A stretch of DNA of 64,000 bases from Amycolatopsis lexingtonensis (GTDB taxonomy: Bacteria > Actinomycetota > Actinomycetes > Mycobacteriales > Pseudonocardiaceae): positions 2,048,501-2,112,500 of the forward strand of contig NZ_JADBEG010000001.1 of assembly GCF_014873755.1 (NCBI RefSeq). Direction: 5' to 3'. Below are positions 31,339 to 40,580 of the stretch, piece after piece. Every line of letters begins with the position of its first letter. Within the stretch, counting starts at the first letter, position 1. Position numbers and translations under genes: made by a program. A model generated the notes under the pieces. The model made no database searches, was not told where the DNA came from, and was given only the letters and a program-made list of their open reading frames with translations.

Positions 31339-34258
31339 GGGTTTCCTCCAGCGGTAGCCGGTCTTCCGGCACGAGGTGACCGAGCGCCCAGTCGGCGTCG
31401 GTGAACCAGCCGAGCCTGGCGGCGGCCTTGTCGTCCCAGCTCGGCCCGTCGGCGACCACGCCGCCGACGATCGATTCGATAGCCGACGGCCGGCGGGTTC
31501 CGAACGTGACCCGGTCGCGGACTTCCTGTTCCCGGTTGTCCCGCGCGGTCCACGAGTCGACGGCCAGGTACTGCTCGTAGGGGTTTTCGCCGGGGATCGC
31601 GCGGCGGTAGCGGCGTTCCCACCCGGCCGAGTCCGGGTGCCGGTCCTCCTCGGCGAGTGCCCGGGCGAGGGCCTCCTTGACCGGCGCCCAGCGGTACGGC
31701 GTGGCCACGAAACCCCAGTCGTCGTCCGGGCAGGCGTTCGCGCCGTCGCGGGCGAGCGACTCGCGCAGCGCTTCGGCGCAGTGCCGCGCCAGCTCCTCCC
31801 CGGACGTGTCGGGCTGCAGCTGCCCGGATCGCACGGCCACCGCGTCGTCGACGGCGTGCGAGACCGCGCAGTCCCGCAACCGGGCGTCGAGACCGGCCAG
31901 CAAGCGGCGTTCCCCCGGGTCGAGCGTCGGGTTGGGCTGGTTGAGCAGATGGGCGACCACGGTCAGCTCGGCGAGGAGGGTCAGCGCGGGCCACTGGGCG
32001 AGGACGCGGCGCGCGGCGGTCATTTCGCCCAGCGTGCACGCCTCGGCGAGGCAGTCGCGGCCGCACGTCGCGCTGCGCCTGCCGATCAGCCGGTCCACCG
32101 CGGCGATCTCGCCCGCCGCCCGCTCCGCGTCCTTGCCGTCGGCGATCGCCACCAGCAGCGGGCGGTCCATGCCGTCGGTGAACACCGCGCTTTCCCCGCT
32201 GTTCAGCGAGACCACGTAGCGCGACTGGTCCGCGTCGAGGTTCATGGTGGCGCCGACGCTGCGCCGGTCGTCCTCCGCGGGCAGCCGGTGCACGACCTTC
32301 ACCGCGGTGTTCTTGATGACGTCCGGGATCAGCTTGCCCGGGATCTGCTCGACCACGACCAGCGCCTCGCCGTACGCGCGGACCTCGGCCAGCAGTGCGG
32401 CGAACATCTCCACCCCCCGCGCCGCCGTGCCCGCCTTGTCGCCCTCGGGTTTGCGCAGCAGGCGGTGGGCCTCTTCGATGACCGTGACGTGGTGCAGGGC
32501 GTTGCCGGGGTTGTCGGCGCGCAGCAGCCGCAGGTGCTCGGTGAGCTGGATCAGCAGCGCGCCCATGAGGAACGCCTTGTCGGCGTCGTCGCCGACGTCC
32601 TCGATCTCGAAGACGACCCGGGCACGCAACAGCTGTTCGAAGTCCAGCGGGTGCCCGCCCTCGAAGAGCCGTCCGGTGGTGCCCAGCCGCAGGCTCGACA
32701 GCCGGGTGGCGATGAACCCGTGCACGTCCGCGGCCATCTCCGCGCCGTACCCGAGCCCGGCGACGACCTCCGCCGCGACCCGTTGCAGGTCGGCCAGCGT
32801 CGGATAGCGCGGCCGCCCGCCGTCGTAGGCGGGCGTGCCGGCGACGAGGTCCCAGCCGAGCTCTTCGTACGAGCGGGTCAGCGCGGTGGCCAGGATCTGC
32901 GGGAACGGCTCGTGCGGCTCGAACGCGGCGAGGAACAGCGCGCGGATCAGGTCGAGGTGCGTTTGCAGCGGGAACCGGTCCTGCTCGCCGTCGCGGGTGC
33001 GGACCGCGGCGGGCTCGAGCGGGTTGAACCCGGCGGGTGCCACCCGGGGATCGCCCGGCCGGATCACCACGACCTCCGGTTCGCCGTGCGGGTTCAGCAG
33101 GCGCAGCCGGTTCGCCATCCGCCGGTACTCGGCCTTGGCGGGCTCGATCACCAGCCACGGCAGCCCGATGCGCGTGGCTTCGGTGAGCAGGTGCCGGACG
33201 GTGAACGACTTCCCGCTGCCGGTCGCGCCGCAGACGAACGTGTGCCGGTTCAGCGATCCCGTCGTCACGTCGAGGTTTCCGACCGGTACGCGCGAGGCGT
33301 CGAGGACCTGGCCGAGCCGCACCACGTCCTCGTCGGGCACGTGGTCGGGCCGCTCGGGGGTGAGGTCGAACCGGTGCGGCTCGGTCACGCGGATGCCGCT
33401 GACCTCGTGGCGTGGCGGCCGGGTCAGCGCCACGAGCAGGTCGGTGGTCGCCACGAACGCGGCGCGGTCGTCGCCGGGGTGGTCCGCCGGACCGGCCGGC
33501 GAGATCGTGTACGGCTGATCGGCGACGTCGGCCGCCGCGCAGAGGATCCCCGCGACGCGCTGCGCGTCGGCTCTGCCCCTCGCGCCGACGAGCACGCGGA
33601 TCCGCCAGGTGTTCCCACGCTGGGACCGGGAAAGCTCGCGGTGGCGGGCTTGCTTGCGTTCCAGCTCGACGCGTCTTCCTTCGCCGACTTCGGATCGCGA
33701 AAGCGGCATGATCTCGCTCACCAGCCGGTCCAGGTCGGGTTGGACCCGCTGGGGCCTCAGCGGTTCGGCGACCACGACCCAGGCGAACGGTTCGCGCAGG
33801 TGCGTTACGTGCTGCTGGAACGAGCCTCGGCGCCTGCTCTCCGGCGAGGCCTTCGCCGACGCCGGCGCCCACAGCGCGTCCGGCGACCCGGTGCACAGCT
33901 CCCAGCACGGGAAGTCCGGCCAGGCGCCGCCGGGCAGTGCGATCGCACGGGCGCCGGGCGGGAACAGCAGTTCCGCCGGCTTGCCGTCCCGCGACGGCGT
34001 GGCGAAGGGCAGGTTCGGCCGGCCGCCGAGCAGGAAGCGCACCTGGCCGGAGCCGTCCCGCACCCACGCGGCCAGCAGCGCGGCGCCGGGTGTGCCGCCG
34101 GCCAGCAACGTCGAATGCGCGCCGCCCAGCGAGGTCAGCAGGGGTCCGTCGAGGGGCTCCCGCTGCTCGCGCGGCGGTCCGTTCTCCGGCCGTTGCCCCC
34201 GCGGGCCGGTCGCGGGAACCTCCACCACCTGGTGGAACTTGACGTCGTGCCAGGTCAT
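31328..34258 (-). CDS. HerA/VirB4-type ATPase (DUF87-like)
   Basis: 976 residues, soluble. Walker A is GATGSGKS (Lys350), Walker B is HVTVIEEAH (Glu595-Glu596), and GEPEVVVIRPGDPRVAPAGFNPLE and an arginine-finger-like region lie between. N-terminal ~330 residues are specific to the system. A cysteine cluster (CGRDCLAEAC, near residue 740) may bind zinc. HerA-type ATPases form hexamers that pump DNA or remodel protein complexes, and several defence systems use them with a nuclease or protease. ATG 34258 overlaps the previous stop (ATGA). It shares operon with a subtilisin-like protease and lies opposite a CHAT protease gene. Confidence 0.85.
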   Translation of the reverse strand: MTWHDVKFHQVVEVPATGPRGQRPENGPPREQREPLDGPLLTSLGGAHSTLLAGGTPGAALLAAWVRDGSGQVRFLLGGRPNLPFATPSRDGKPAELLFPPGARAIALPGGAWPDFPCWELCTGSPDALWAPASAKASPESRRRGSFQQHVTHLREPFAWVVVAEPLRPQRVQPDLDRLVSEIMPLSRSEVGEGRRVELERKQARHRELSRSQRGNTWRIRVLVGARGRADAQRVAGILCAAADVADQPYTISPAGPADHPGDDRAAFVATTDLLVALTRPPRHEVSGIRVTEPHRFDLTPERPDHVPDEDVVRLGQVLDASRVPVGNLDVTTGSLNRHTFVCGATGSGKSFTVRHLLTEATRIGLPWLVIEPAKAEYRRMANRLRLLNPHGEPEVVVIRPGDPRVAPAGFNPLEPAAVRTRDGEQDRFPLQTHLDLIRALFLAAFEPHEPFPQILATALTRSYEELGWDLVAGTPAYDGGRPRYPTLADLQRVAAEVVAGLGYGAEMAADVHGFIATRLSSLRLGTTGRLFEGGHPLDFEQLLRARVVFEIEDVGDDADKAFLMGALLIQLTEHLRLLRADNPGNALHHVTVIEEAHRLLRKPEGDKAGTAARGVEMFAALLAEVRAYGEALVVVEQIPGKLIPDVIKNTAVKVVHRLPAEDDRRSVGATMNLDADQSRYVVSLNSGESAVFTDGMDRPLLVAIADGKDAERAAGEIAAVDRLIGRRSATCGRDCLAEACTLGEMTAARRVLAQWPALTLLAELTVVAHLLNQPNPTLDPGERRLLAGLDARLRDCAVSHAVDDAVAVRSGQLQPDTSGEELARHCAEALRESLARDGANACPDDDWGFVATPYRWAPVKEALARALAEEDRHPDSAGWERRYRRAIPGENPYEQYLAVDSWTARDNREQEVRDRVTFGTRRPSAIESIVGGVVADGPSWDDKAAARLGWFTDADWALGHLVPEDRLPLEETHGL

Positions 34259-36372
34259 CGGACGGCCCGCTGCGGTGCGGGGGTGGGCGAGACCCGGTCG
34301 GACAGGCAGATCGGCGGGTAGCAGTTCGCCAGCACGACCTGCCTGCCACCGCCGGAGCTGTCGACGAGGATGAACTCGGTGGTGTCCATGCCGAGGATGG
34401 CCTGCGGCTCGGTGATGAACTCGTAAACCCGCGCGGTCGTGGTCGAGGTGCCGATGTTCTCCGCCGACGACCACGTGCGGTTCGCCGTCCAGGTGTGCCC
34501 GCGCGAGTCGGACGCCCCGCGCTGGGACTTGAACGTCGATTGCGTCGAGTTCGAGCCGGTGTTCGTGGTGGCGGAGAAGCTGTCCCCGCCCCCGTCGCTG
34601 AACGTGCGGCCCGCCTGGTGGCTCAGCTGGTTGACGACGAACTTGTACCCCCGGCCGATGAACTCGGCGGCGATGTTCGCGTCCTTGTGGTTGTACATCT
34701 TCATGATGCACACCGCGCCGCCGGTGCCGACGATCTTCTCGAGGTCGTCCTGCGGCTGGTCGAGGAACAGCATGAGCCGGACCCCGGCCGCGCGCGCCTG
34801 CTCGGACAGCGCGCGCACGGCGGCCCCGCCGAGCCGGTCGGCGCCGACCACCGCGAGGTGCGTGCCGTGGAGGGAGCCTGCCCGCATCGCGTGGTGCGCC
34901 AGGCGCAGGAGCATCCGGTCGACGAGGTCCTTGCGGTCGTCCTTGCCGCCGGGCATGGCGAGCAGCGACACCGCCTGAGCCGTCCACAGTGGCCGTGTGC
35001 CGCCCGGGGCGACCTCGTGCAGCACGTCGCAGTGCGCGGCCCACAGCCTCAGCTGCCGTCCGGTCCAGTCGTTCTGGTCGATGTCGCCGATGCCCGCCAG
35101 GAGCCGGTCGACCTCCGGCGGCGAGAGCGGTTCGGTGTCCGGCCCGCGGCGCAGCACCCGCAGGCCCGCGGCGAGCCTGGCGAAGGTCACCGGGCCGCTC
35201 AGGCTGGTGAGGACCGTGCGCAGGACGTCGACGGCGAGCGCGCGCTCGTGCGGCTGCTCGGCGGCGCGCCCGGTCGCGTCGGGACGGTCGGTGAGGACGT
35301 GGGCCAGGCCGTCGGCGATGTCCTCGGTGGACAGTCCGGCGAGGACGTCGAAGTCGCTGCCGCCGTCGAGGACGGCCCAGCGCGTGTCCATCCCGCGCGC
35401 CGCGGCCAGGCGGGTCAGCTCGCCGCCGACCTCCTGGCCGGTCAGGTCCAGCACGGTCAACCGGTGTCCACGGGACAACAGCGACGTGCCCACCATGGCG
35501 AGCAGGCACGCCCAGCCGTACCTGGCCGGATCCCCGCCGATGACGTCCACCCGCGTCGGCACGGCCGCCGGGTGCACCGGGTACCACTGTGGACCGTTCC
35601 GCTGCCGGGCCTCTCGCTGCCGCGCCTCCTGCACCTGCTGTTCGTGGCGGCGGTTGGCCTCCGCCCACCCGCGCAGGGCGTGCTGGTGGCGCTCCAGCTC
35701 CGCCGCCCGCAGCGCGAGGTACGGCCGGCGGAACCGGACCAGGTCCGCGGTCGTGCGCCGGATCTCGTTCGCCGCGGAGACAACCCACAGGCACAGCAGC
35801 AGCCCGGCGGCGGGGAGCAGGTAACCGTAGACCTGCTTCGCGTTGAAACCGCCGTAGCGCGAGACCGATTTTTCGATGGTCACCTGGTAGACGCCGAAGG
35901 CGAGGAACAACAGCACCGCGAGCGTGCTGCGGACCACGACCCGGCGCACCGCCTTGGCGCGCCGCGCGGACAGCGGACCGGTGTCCGGGTGCGGCGGCTC
36001 GACCCACACCGGCTGGGGACCCAGGTCCAGCGGCGGTGGCAACGGCGAGCCGGCGTCGACGAGTTCGGCCGCCTGCCAGCCCCACCGCGCGGGCGGGGTG
36101 AACAGCCGCCCCGCGTACAACGCGGGCCAATCCCCGCCGGACGCCGTGGCCGTCGGGCGGCGACCGGCCCAGGTGTTCGCGGGAGTGGCCGGGCCGCCTG
36201 GCGCGTTCGCCGCGCGATAGCGCTTGGCCTCCGCTTTGCCCGCCTCTCTCGCATCCGCTCCGGACGCGCCGTTCGCCAGCGCCGAGTTCGCGGCGCGGGC
36301 CGCCGCGGCGATCTCCCCGGGGTCGCCGCTGATCACGACGTCGGCGAAGTACCGGTGCCAGTCAGCCACCAT
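34255..36372 (-). CDS. Membrane protein with degenerate FtsK/TraG-like domain
   Basis: 705 residues. Two transmembrane helices at about 148-165 and 181-200, then a coiled-coil-like basic stretch (RAAELERHQHALRGWAEANRRHEQQVQEARQ). The C-terminal ~430 residues have the layout of a P-loop DNA pump: GGDPARYGWACLLAMVGTSLL where Walker A should be, LTVLDLTG, and a C-terminal region like that of TraD/TraG proteins (LFLDQPQDDLEKIVGTGGAVCIMKMYNHKDANIAAEFIG). The GKS/T of Walker A is absent, so ATP hydrolysis is doubtful; it may be a membrane platform for the HerA ATPase encoded next to it (4-bp overlap). Inferred from sequence pattern only. Confidence 0.75.
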   Translation of the reverse strand: MVADWHRYFADVVISGDPGEIAAAARAANSALANGASGADAREAGKAEAKRYRAANAPGGPATPANTWAGRRPTATASGGDWPALYAGRLFTPPARWGWQAAELVDAGSPLPPPLDLGPQPVWVEPPHPDTGPLSARRAKAVRRVVVRSTLAVLLFLAFGVYQVTIEKSVSRYGGFNAKQVYGYLLPAAGLLLCLWVVSAANEIRRTTADLVRFRRPYLALRAAELERHQHALRGWAEANRRHEQQVQEARQREARQRNGPQWYPVHPAAVPTRVDVIGGDPARYGWACLLAMVGTSLLSRGHRLTVLDLTGQEVGGELTRLAAARGMDTRWAVLDGGSDFDVLAGLSTEDIADGLAHVLTDRPDATGRAAEQPHERALAVDVLRTVLTSLSGPVTFARLAAGLRVLRRGPDTEPLSPPEVDRLLAGIGDIDQNDWTGRQLRLWAAHCDVLHEVAPGGTRPLWTAQAVSLLAMPGGKDDRKDLVDRMLLRLAHHAMRAGSLHGTHLAVVGADRLGGAAVRALSEQARAAGVRLMLFLDQPQDDLEKIVGTGGAVCIMKMYNHKDANIAAEFIGRGYKFVVNQLSHQAGRTFSDGGGDSFSATTNTGSNSTQSTFKSQRGASDSRGHTWTANRTWSSAENIGTSTTTARVYEFITEPQAILGMDTTEFILVDSSGGGRQVVLANCYPPICLSDRVSPTPAPQRAVR

Positions 36373-36399
36373 GGCGTGGCTCCCCTCCCCCTCGGCTCG

Positions 36400-36690
36400 T
36401 CATCGCGGGCTGTCGCAGCCGATGCAGCGGTAGCCGTGCCCGATGAACGCCGCGATTCCCGCGACGACGAGCCCGCCGACCGCCCACACCCCCGCGGTCA
36501 CGAGGTGGGCGGGCTGGGGGATGCCGCCGTTCGCCGCGGCCAGCAGACCGCTGTCGGCCAGTGCCTTCGCGATGCCGCCCAATCCGGCGGCGAAGGCGAC
36601 GACGGCCCAGAAGACCGAGATCGTCCCGACGAAGTAGCGCCCGCCGCAGTTCCCGCATGGGCGGCGTCTCGAGACCGTTGCCTGTGCCAT
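36400..36690 (-). CDS. Small zinc-ribbon membrane protein
   Basis: 96 residues. Two CxxC pairs (CGNC near residue 12, CIGC near residue 89) flank two transmembrane helices (residues ~22-45 and ~63-85), so both pairs face the cytoplasm and could form one zinc site. No known family. It lies between the protease gene and the membrane platform gene on the same strand, 27 bp before the latter. Confidence 0.75.
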   Translation of the reverse strand: MAQATVSRRRPCGNCGGRYFVGTISVFWAVVAFAAGLGGIAKALADSGLLAAANGGIPQPAHLVTAGVWAVGGLVVAGIAAFIGHGYRCIGCDSPR

Positions 36691-36789
36691 GAGCTCGCTC
36701 CTCTCAGCCGTCGAGGCACCTGCTGATCGGCAGGTACCGGAAAGCAGAGTCGCGAGATCCGTGGTTGATACGGCGAAGCGGCCCGAACC
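36691..36789. other. Gap between small membrane protein and protease genes
   Basis: 99 bp without gene between two same-strand genes. A ribosome-binding-like GAGGAG lies before the ATG at 36690. No hairpin that would end transcription is evident, so readthrough is expected. Confidence 0.4.
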
Positions 36790-37911
36790 TCAGGCCGGCG
36801 AAGGCGCGAGGGGCTCCTTCGGACTCGTCGGCGCCGGCCAGATTCCCGGGAGGTACGGCTTTCCCTCGGGCTTGCCCGGCAGCGGAATGCGGGGCAGGGA
36901 CGGGTTGATCACCTTGGCGAGGGCGTCCTTTCCGGAGTGCGCGCCGTCGAGCATCGCCTGGGCGAGCAGCCCCGTCACCTTCGCGGCGGCGAACGACGCG
37001 CCGCTCCACAAGCTGAAGGTGAACTCGTCGGTTTCGGCGGGCTCGGTGATCAGCTTGCGTGTCCCCGCGCCGTTGCCGTACACGGCGTGCCACGGAAGAA
37101 GGCTGGGAGGAAACGCGCTCGGCGGTGGTTCCTGGGTGCGCCGGACGCTGGGACCGAGGATCCCGCACCCGCCGGCGAAGACGTCGATCCCGTCCCACCA
37201 GCTGCAGAAGCTCGCTCTCGGGGGCGACAGGCCGGGGACGGGCGTCACCGTCTCGTCCACCGCGCCGACGGCGATCACCTGGGCGAAGTCCTCGCTGAAC
37301 CCGGCCGGCCAGTGCTTGTCGGCGGTCCACCGGTTGGCGGCCGCGGTGACGACGACGACGTCGGGGTGGTGGCCGAACAGCTTGTCGAGCGCGCGGCGGA
37401 GTTCGGCGGGCTCCCGGTTCTCCTCCTCGGACGTGCCGAAGAACGACAGGTTGACGATCTTCAGGTTCTCGACGGCGCAGAGGTCTTCGATGCACTTCGC
37501 GACCGTCCGGTCGGCGCCGCCCGCCGACTCGTCCAGGCCGCGGCGAACGTCGATGAGCACCGCCGGTGCCTGCTGCTTGATCAGCCCGGCGACGAAGGTG
37601 CCGTGACCGTCGTAGCGGCCCAGCGCCTCGCCCGAGACCGGCAACCGGTCTTCGTTGTCTTTCCAGCCTTCGGCCAGGTTGTCCTTGATGTAGTGGTGCG
37701 GCTCCCCGCCGAGGATGACCACCCCGGTGTCGACCACCCCGACGACCACCTGCCCGGTGACCGGCGATCGCTTGTCGGCCAAGGTGTTCCCGGTGTAGAG
37801 CTGAAGGGTGGCCGCGCCACCGATGCGTCCACCTGCGGGGTTGGCTACGGTCACGATCGTCCCTCCCGGCTGCGACGTGGTGCTTCCATGGACTACAGAC
37901 GCGGTGGACAC
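36790..37911 (-). CDS. Cytosolic subtilisin-like serine protease (S8)
   Basis: 373 residues from GTG 37911. The S8 triad is complete: Asp61 (VVVGVVDTG), His103 (YDGHGTFVAG) and Ser306 (WSGASFAAAKVTG), with the oxyanion Asn in VVVVTAAANRW. There is no signal peptide, no propeptide and no membrane anchor, so the enzyme works inside the cell, unlike most subtilases. A Pro-rich tail ends the protein. First gene of the minus-strand operon and divergent from the CHAT protease gene, 35 bp apart. It may be activated by, or cleave, the CHAT protein or another cluster product. GTG follows TATCAA by five bases. Confidence 0.88.
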   Translation of the reverse strand: MSTASVVHGSTTSQPGGTIVTVANPAGGRIGGAATLQLYTGNTLADKRSPVTGQVVVGVVDTGVVILGGEPHHYIKDNLAEGWKDNEDRLPVSGEALGRYDGHGTFVAGLIKQQAPAVLIDVRRGLDESAGGADRTVAKCIEDLCAVENLKIVNLSFFGTSEEENREPAELRRALDKLFGHHPDVVVVTAAANRWTADKHWPAGFSEDFAQVIAVGAVDETVTPVPGLSPPRASFCSWWDGIDVFAGGCGILGPSVRRTQEPPPSAFPPSLLPWHAVYGNGAGTRKLITEPAETDEFTFSLWSGASFAAAKVTGLLAQAMLDGAHSGKDALAKVINPSLPRIPLPGKPEGKPYLPGIWPAPTSPKEPLAPSPA

Positions 37912-37946
37912 CCCGATTGATACACCGTGGGCAGGGGGCGGCGGAG
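37912..37946. promoter_or_regulatory. Overlapping divergent promoters of the two protease genes
   Basis: The 35-bp gap between the S8 protease GTG (37911) and the CHAT ATG (37947) must drive both. TTGATA read on the minus strand is TATCAA (37922-37917), five bases from the GTG; the same bases give TGATACAC on the plus strand at a fitting distance for the CHAT gene. The -10 regions overlap, so the two units are probably co-regulated. Confidence 0.5.
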
Positions 37947-40580
37947 ATGACCGGTGCGGGAGCGGTGCCCGGCTTGGGTCACGCGCTCGCGGCCGTCGAC
38001 CTCGCCTACACCGCGCCACCGCGTGCGCGCCGGCTCGCGAAGCAGGCGTTGGCGAGTGCCGGCGGGGAGAGCGAACCGCTCGCCGTGGCCGAACGGGCCC
38101 TCGGCATGGCCCACACCGCGCTCGGCGACCTGGTCAGGGCGGAAGAGCACCTGCTCGCCGCCGTCGAGATCGCGGACAGCGCCGGGTTCCCGGTCCGGGC
38201 CGCCGAGGCACGCGGATCGATGGCGTACCTCCTGTCGTTGACCGGCCGGTTCGACGACGCGCTCACTCAGGCCGACCTGGCCGCGCCCGCTCTGGACGGG
38301 GTGCCGCGGGCGCGGTTGCGCATGCTCCGCGCGTTGGTGCTCACCGAGGCCGGCCGGTTCGACGAGGCCGCGGACGGGTACCGCGACGCGCTCGAGGAGC
38401 TGCGGCGATCCGACGGGGATGCCCTGCTGGAAGGGGACATCCGCAACAACCGCAGCATCGTCCACGTGCACCGGCGGGACTGGCGGGCCGCGCAGGCCGA
38501 TCTGGACCGCGCCGAGGCGGCCTTCACGGCGATCGGGCACTGGGGCCGGCTCGCGAACGTCTGGCACAACCGCGGGCTCGCGGAAGTCGCCCGTGGTGAC
38601 CTTCCGGCGGCACTGGCCGCGTTCGACGAGGCCGCCGAACGGTACCGGTCGTCCGGCCGGGATCCGGGCCTGCTGCCGATCGAGCGGGCCGAAGCCCTGC
38701 TGTCGGCACTCCTGGTCGAGGACGCGCGGCGGGAAGCCGAGGTGGCCGTGGCGCGGTTCGCCGTCCAGCGCAACGCCGTCGACCTCGTCCAGGCCAGGCT
38801 GCTCCTCGCGCGCGCCTCGCTGTTGACCGGTGACCTCGCCCTGGCCGCCGAACAGGCCGAACGGGCCAGGCGGTCGGCGATCGCGCAGCGCCGCCCCGGC
38901 TGGGCGGCTTTGGCCGGCTACCTCGGTCTGAGGGCGCGCTGGGAGGGTGGCGACCGCGGCACCGCCGTGATCCGCGCCGGACGGCGGTCCGCCGCGGCGC
39001 TGATGCGCGCCGGATGGGTCATGGAGGCGCTGGACGCCCGGCTGATCGTGGCCCGTGCCGCGCTCGAAGCCGGCCGGATCGTCGTCGCCCGGCGCGAACT
39101 GGCCGATCCGGCGTTCGCCCACGACGGCAGGCCCGCGGAACAGCAGGCCCGCGCCTGGCACGCGCAAGCCCTCCTCCGCCTGTCCGAGGGCGACCGGGCC
39201 GGTGCGGAGCACGCGATCCTGGCCGGGATGCGGGTGCTCGAGCGGTTCCGGGCCAGCCTCGGGGCCACCGAACTGCGGGTGCACGCCGCGGGCCACGCCG
39301 GCGAGCTCGCGCGGATGGGGCTGCGGCTCGCAATGGAGACCGGGCACCCGGAGCCGGTGCTGATGTGGCTGGAGCGCTGGCGAGCCGGCGCTCTGATGCT
39401 GCGGCCCGCCCGGCCGGCGGACGACCTCGGCCTGGAGGCGGGACTCGCCGAGCTGCGCCAGGTCATGGCCGAGCTGAGCACCGTCACGGAGCACGGCGGC
39501 GACACCGCGGCCCTGCGCCGCCGGCAGGCGCTGCTCGAGTCGGCGATCCGCGGGCGAGCTCACCGCGCGAACGGGGATCTCGGCGCGGAGGTGGGCACGC
39601 TCGGCTCCGTTTCCGGTCTGCAAGCTGCGCTCGGCTCGGCGGCGCTGGTGGAATACGTCACCACGAACGGCGACCTGCACGCCGTCGTCGTCCGGAACGA
39701 CCTGCTCCGGTTGCACCGGCTCGGCCCGACCGCCGGAATCGAACACGACCTGACCGCGCTGCGGTTCGGCTTGCGCCGGCTGGCCTACGGCGCCGGGTCA
39801 TCGGCTGTCGACGAATTGGTCGCGCTCAAGGCCGCTTGCCTGGACCGGGCGCTGATCGAGCCGTTGCTGCCCGAAATCGGCGACCGACGGCTGATCATCG
39901 TGCCCACCGGCTTCCTGCACGCGATGCCGTGGGCGGTGCTGCGTTCCTGTGCGGGACGTGCCTTGTCCGTCGCGCCGTCCGCCGCGTTGTGGCTGCGGGC
40001 CGCCACCACGACCGACGGCTCCACCGGCTCCCGGGTGTTCGCCGCCGGGCCCGGCCTGCCCCACGCCGCAGCCGAAGTCGTCGCACTGGCCGGCCGCTAC
40101 CGCGGGGCTCGGCGGCTCACCGGCCGCAACGCCACCGCCACCGCCGTGACCGCGGCACTCGACGGCGCCGAGCTGGCGCACATCGCGGCACACGGCAGGT
40201 TCCGCACGGACAACCCGCTCTTCTCGGCACTCCGGCTGGCCGACGGCCCACTGACCGTTTACGACCTCGAACGGCTCACCCGGCCCCCGCGGCACGTGAT
40301 CCTCTCCGCGTGCGAATCGGGGCTCCCCGTCGTCCGCCCCGGCGACGAACTGCTCGGCCTGGCCGCCGCCCTGCTCGCGATGGGCTCGAAGAGCCTGGTC
40401 GCGAGCGTGGTCCCGGTGCCCGACCACGCCACCCGGCCACTGATGCTGCGCCTGCACCGCCACCTGCGCCGCGGCGCGGGGCCGGCCACCGCGCTCGCCA
40501 TGGCTTCCCGAGACTGCACCGACGCCGACCCGGCCACGCGGGCCGCGGCGACCGGGTTCCTCTGCTACGGCGCCGGTTAG
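37947..40580 (+). CDS. TPR-CHAT protease (caspase-like)
   Basis: 877 residues. Residues ~1-450 are tetratricopeptide-type helical repeats (ALGDLVRAEEHLLAAVEIAD, LTGRFDDALTQADLAAPAL, EAGRFDEAADGYRDALEEL, RGDLPAALAAFDEAAERY). The C-terminal ~270 residues are a CHAT caspase-like domain with His749 (LAHIAAHGRFR) and Cys789 (VILSACESGLP) as catalytic dyad. TPR-CHAT proteins in bacteria are effector proteases released when the TPR part senses a partner, for example with the type III-E CRISPR effector or gasdermins. No CRISPR or gasdermin gene is here. Instead a cytosolic subtilase and a HerA ATPase operon is divergent from it. The ORF could be read from TTG 37917, but ATG 37947 has GGCGGAG before it. 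Confidence 0.9.
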   Translation: MTGAGAVPGLGHALAAVDLAYTAPPRARRLAKQALASAGGESEPLAVAERALGMAHTALGDLVRAEEHLLAAVEIADSAGFPVRAAEARGSMAYLLSLTGRFDDALTQADLAAPALDGVPRARLRMLRALVLTEAGRFDEAADGYRDALEELRRSDGDALLEGDIRNNRSIVHVHRRDWRAAQADLDRAEAAFTAIGHWGRLANVWHNRGLAEVARGDLPAALAAFDEAAERYRSSGRDPGLLPIERAEALLSALLVEDARREAEVAVARFAVQRNAVDLVQARLLLARASLLTGDLALAAEQAERARRSAIAQRRPGWAALAGYLGLRARWEGGDRGTAVIRAGRRSAAALMRAGWVMEALDARLIVARAALEAGRIVVARRELADPAFAHDGRPAEQQARAWHAQALLRLSEGDRAGAEHAILAGMRVLERFRASLGATELRVHAAGHAGELARMGLRLAMETGHPEPVLMWLERWRAGALMLRPARPADDLGLEAGLAELRQVMAELSTVTEHGGDTAALRRRQALLESAIRGRAHRANGDLGAEVGTLGSVSGLQAALGSAALVEYVTTNGDLHAVVVRNDLLRLHRLGPTAGIEHDLTALRFGLRRLAYGAGSSAVDELVALKAACLDRALIEPLLPEIGDRRLIIVPTGFLHAMPWAVLRSCAGRALSVAPSAALWLRAATTTDGSTGSRVFAAGPGLPHAAAEVVALAGRYRGARRLTGRNATATAVTAALDGAELAHIAAHGRFRTDNPLFSALRLADGPLTVYDLERLTRPPRHVILSACESGLPVVRPGDELLGLAAALLAMGSKSLVASVVPVPDHATRPLMLRLHRHLRRGAGPATALAMASRDCTDADPATRAAATGFLCYGAG

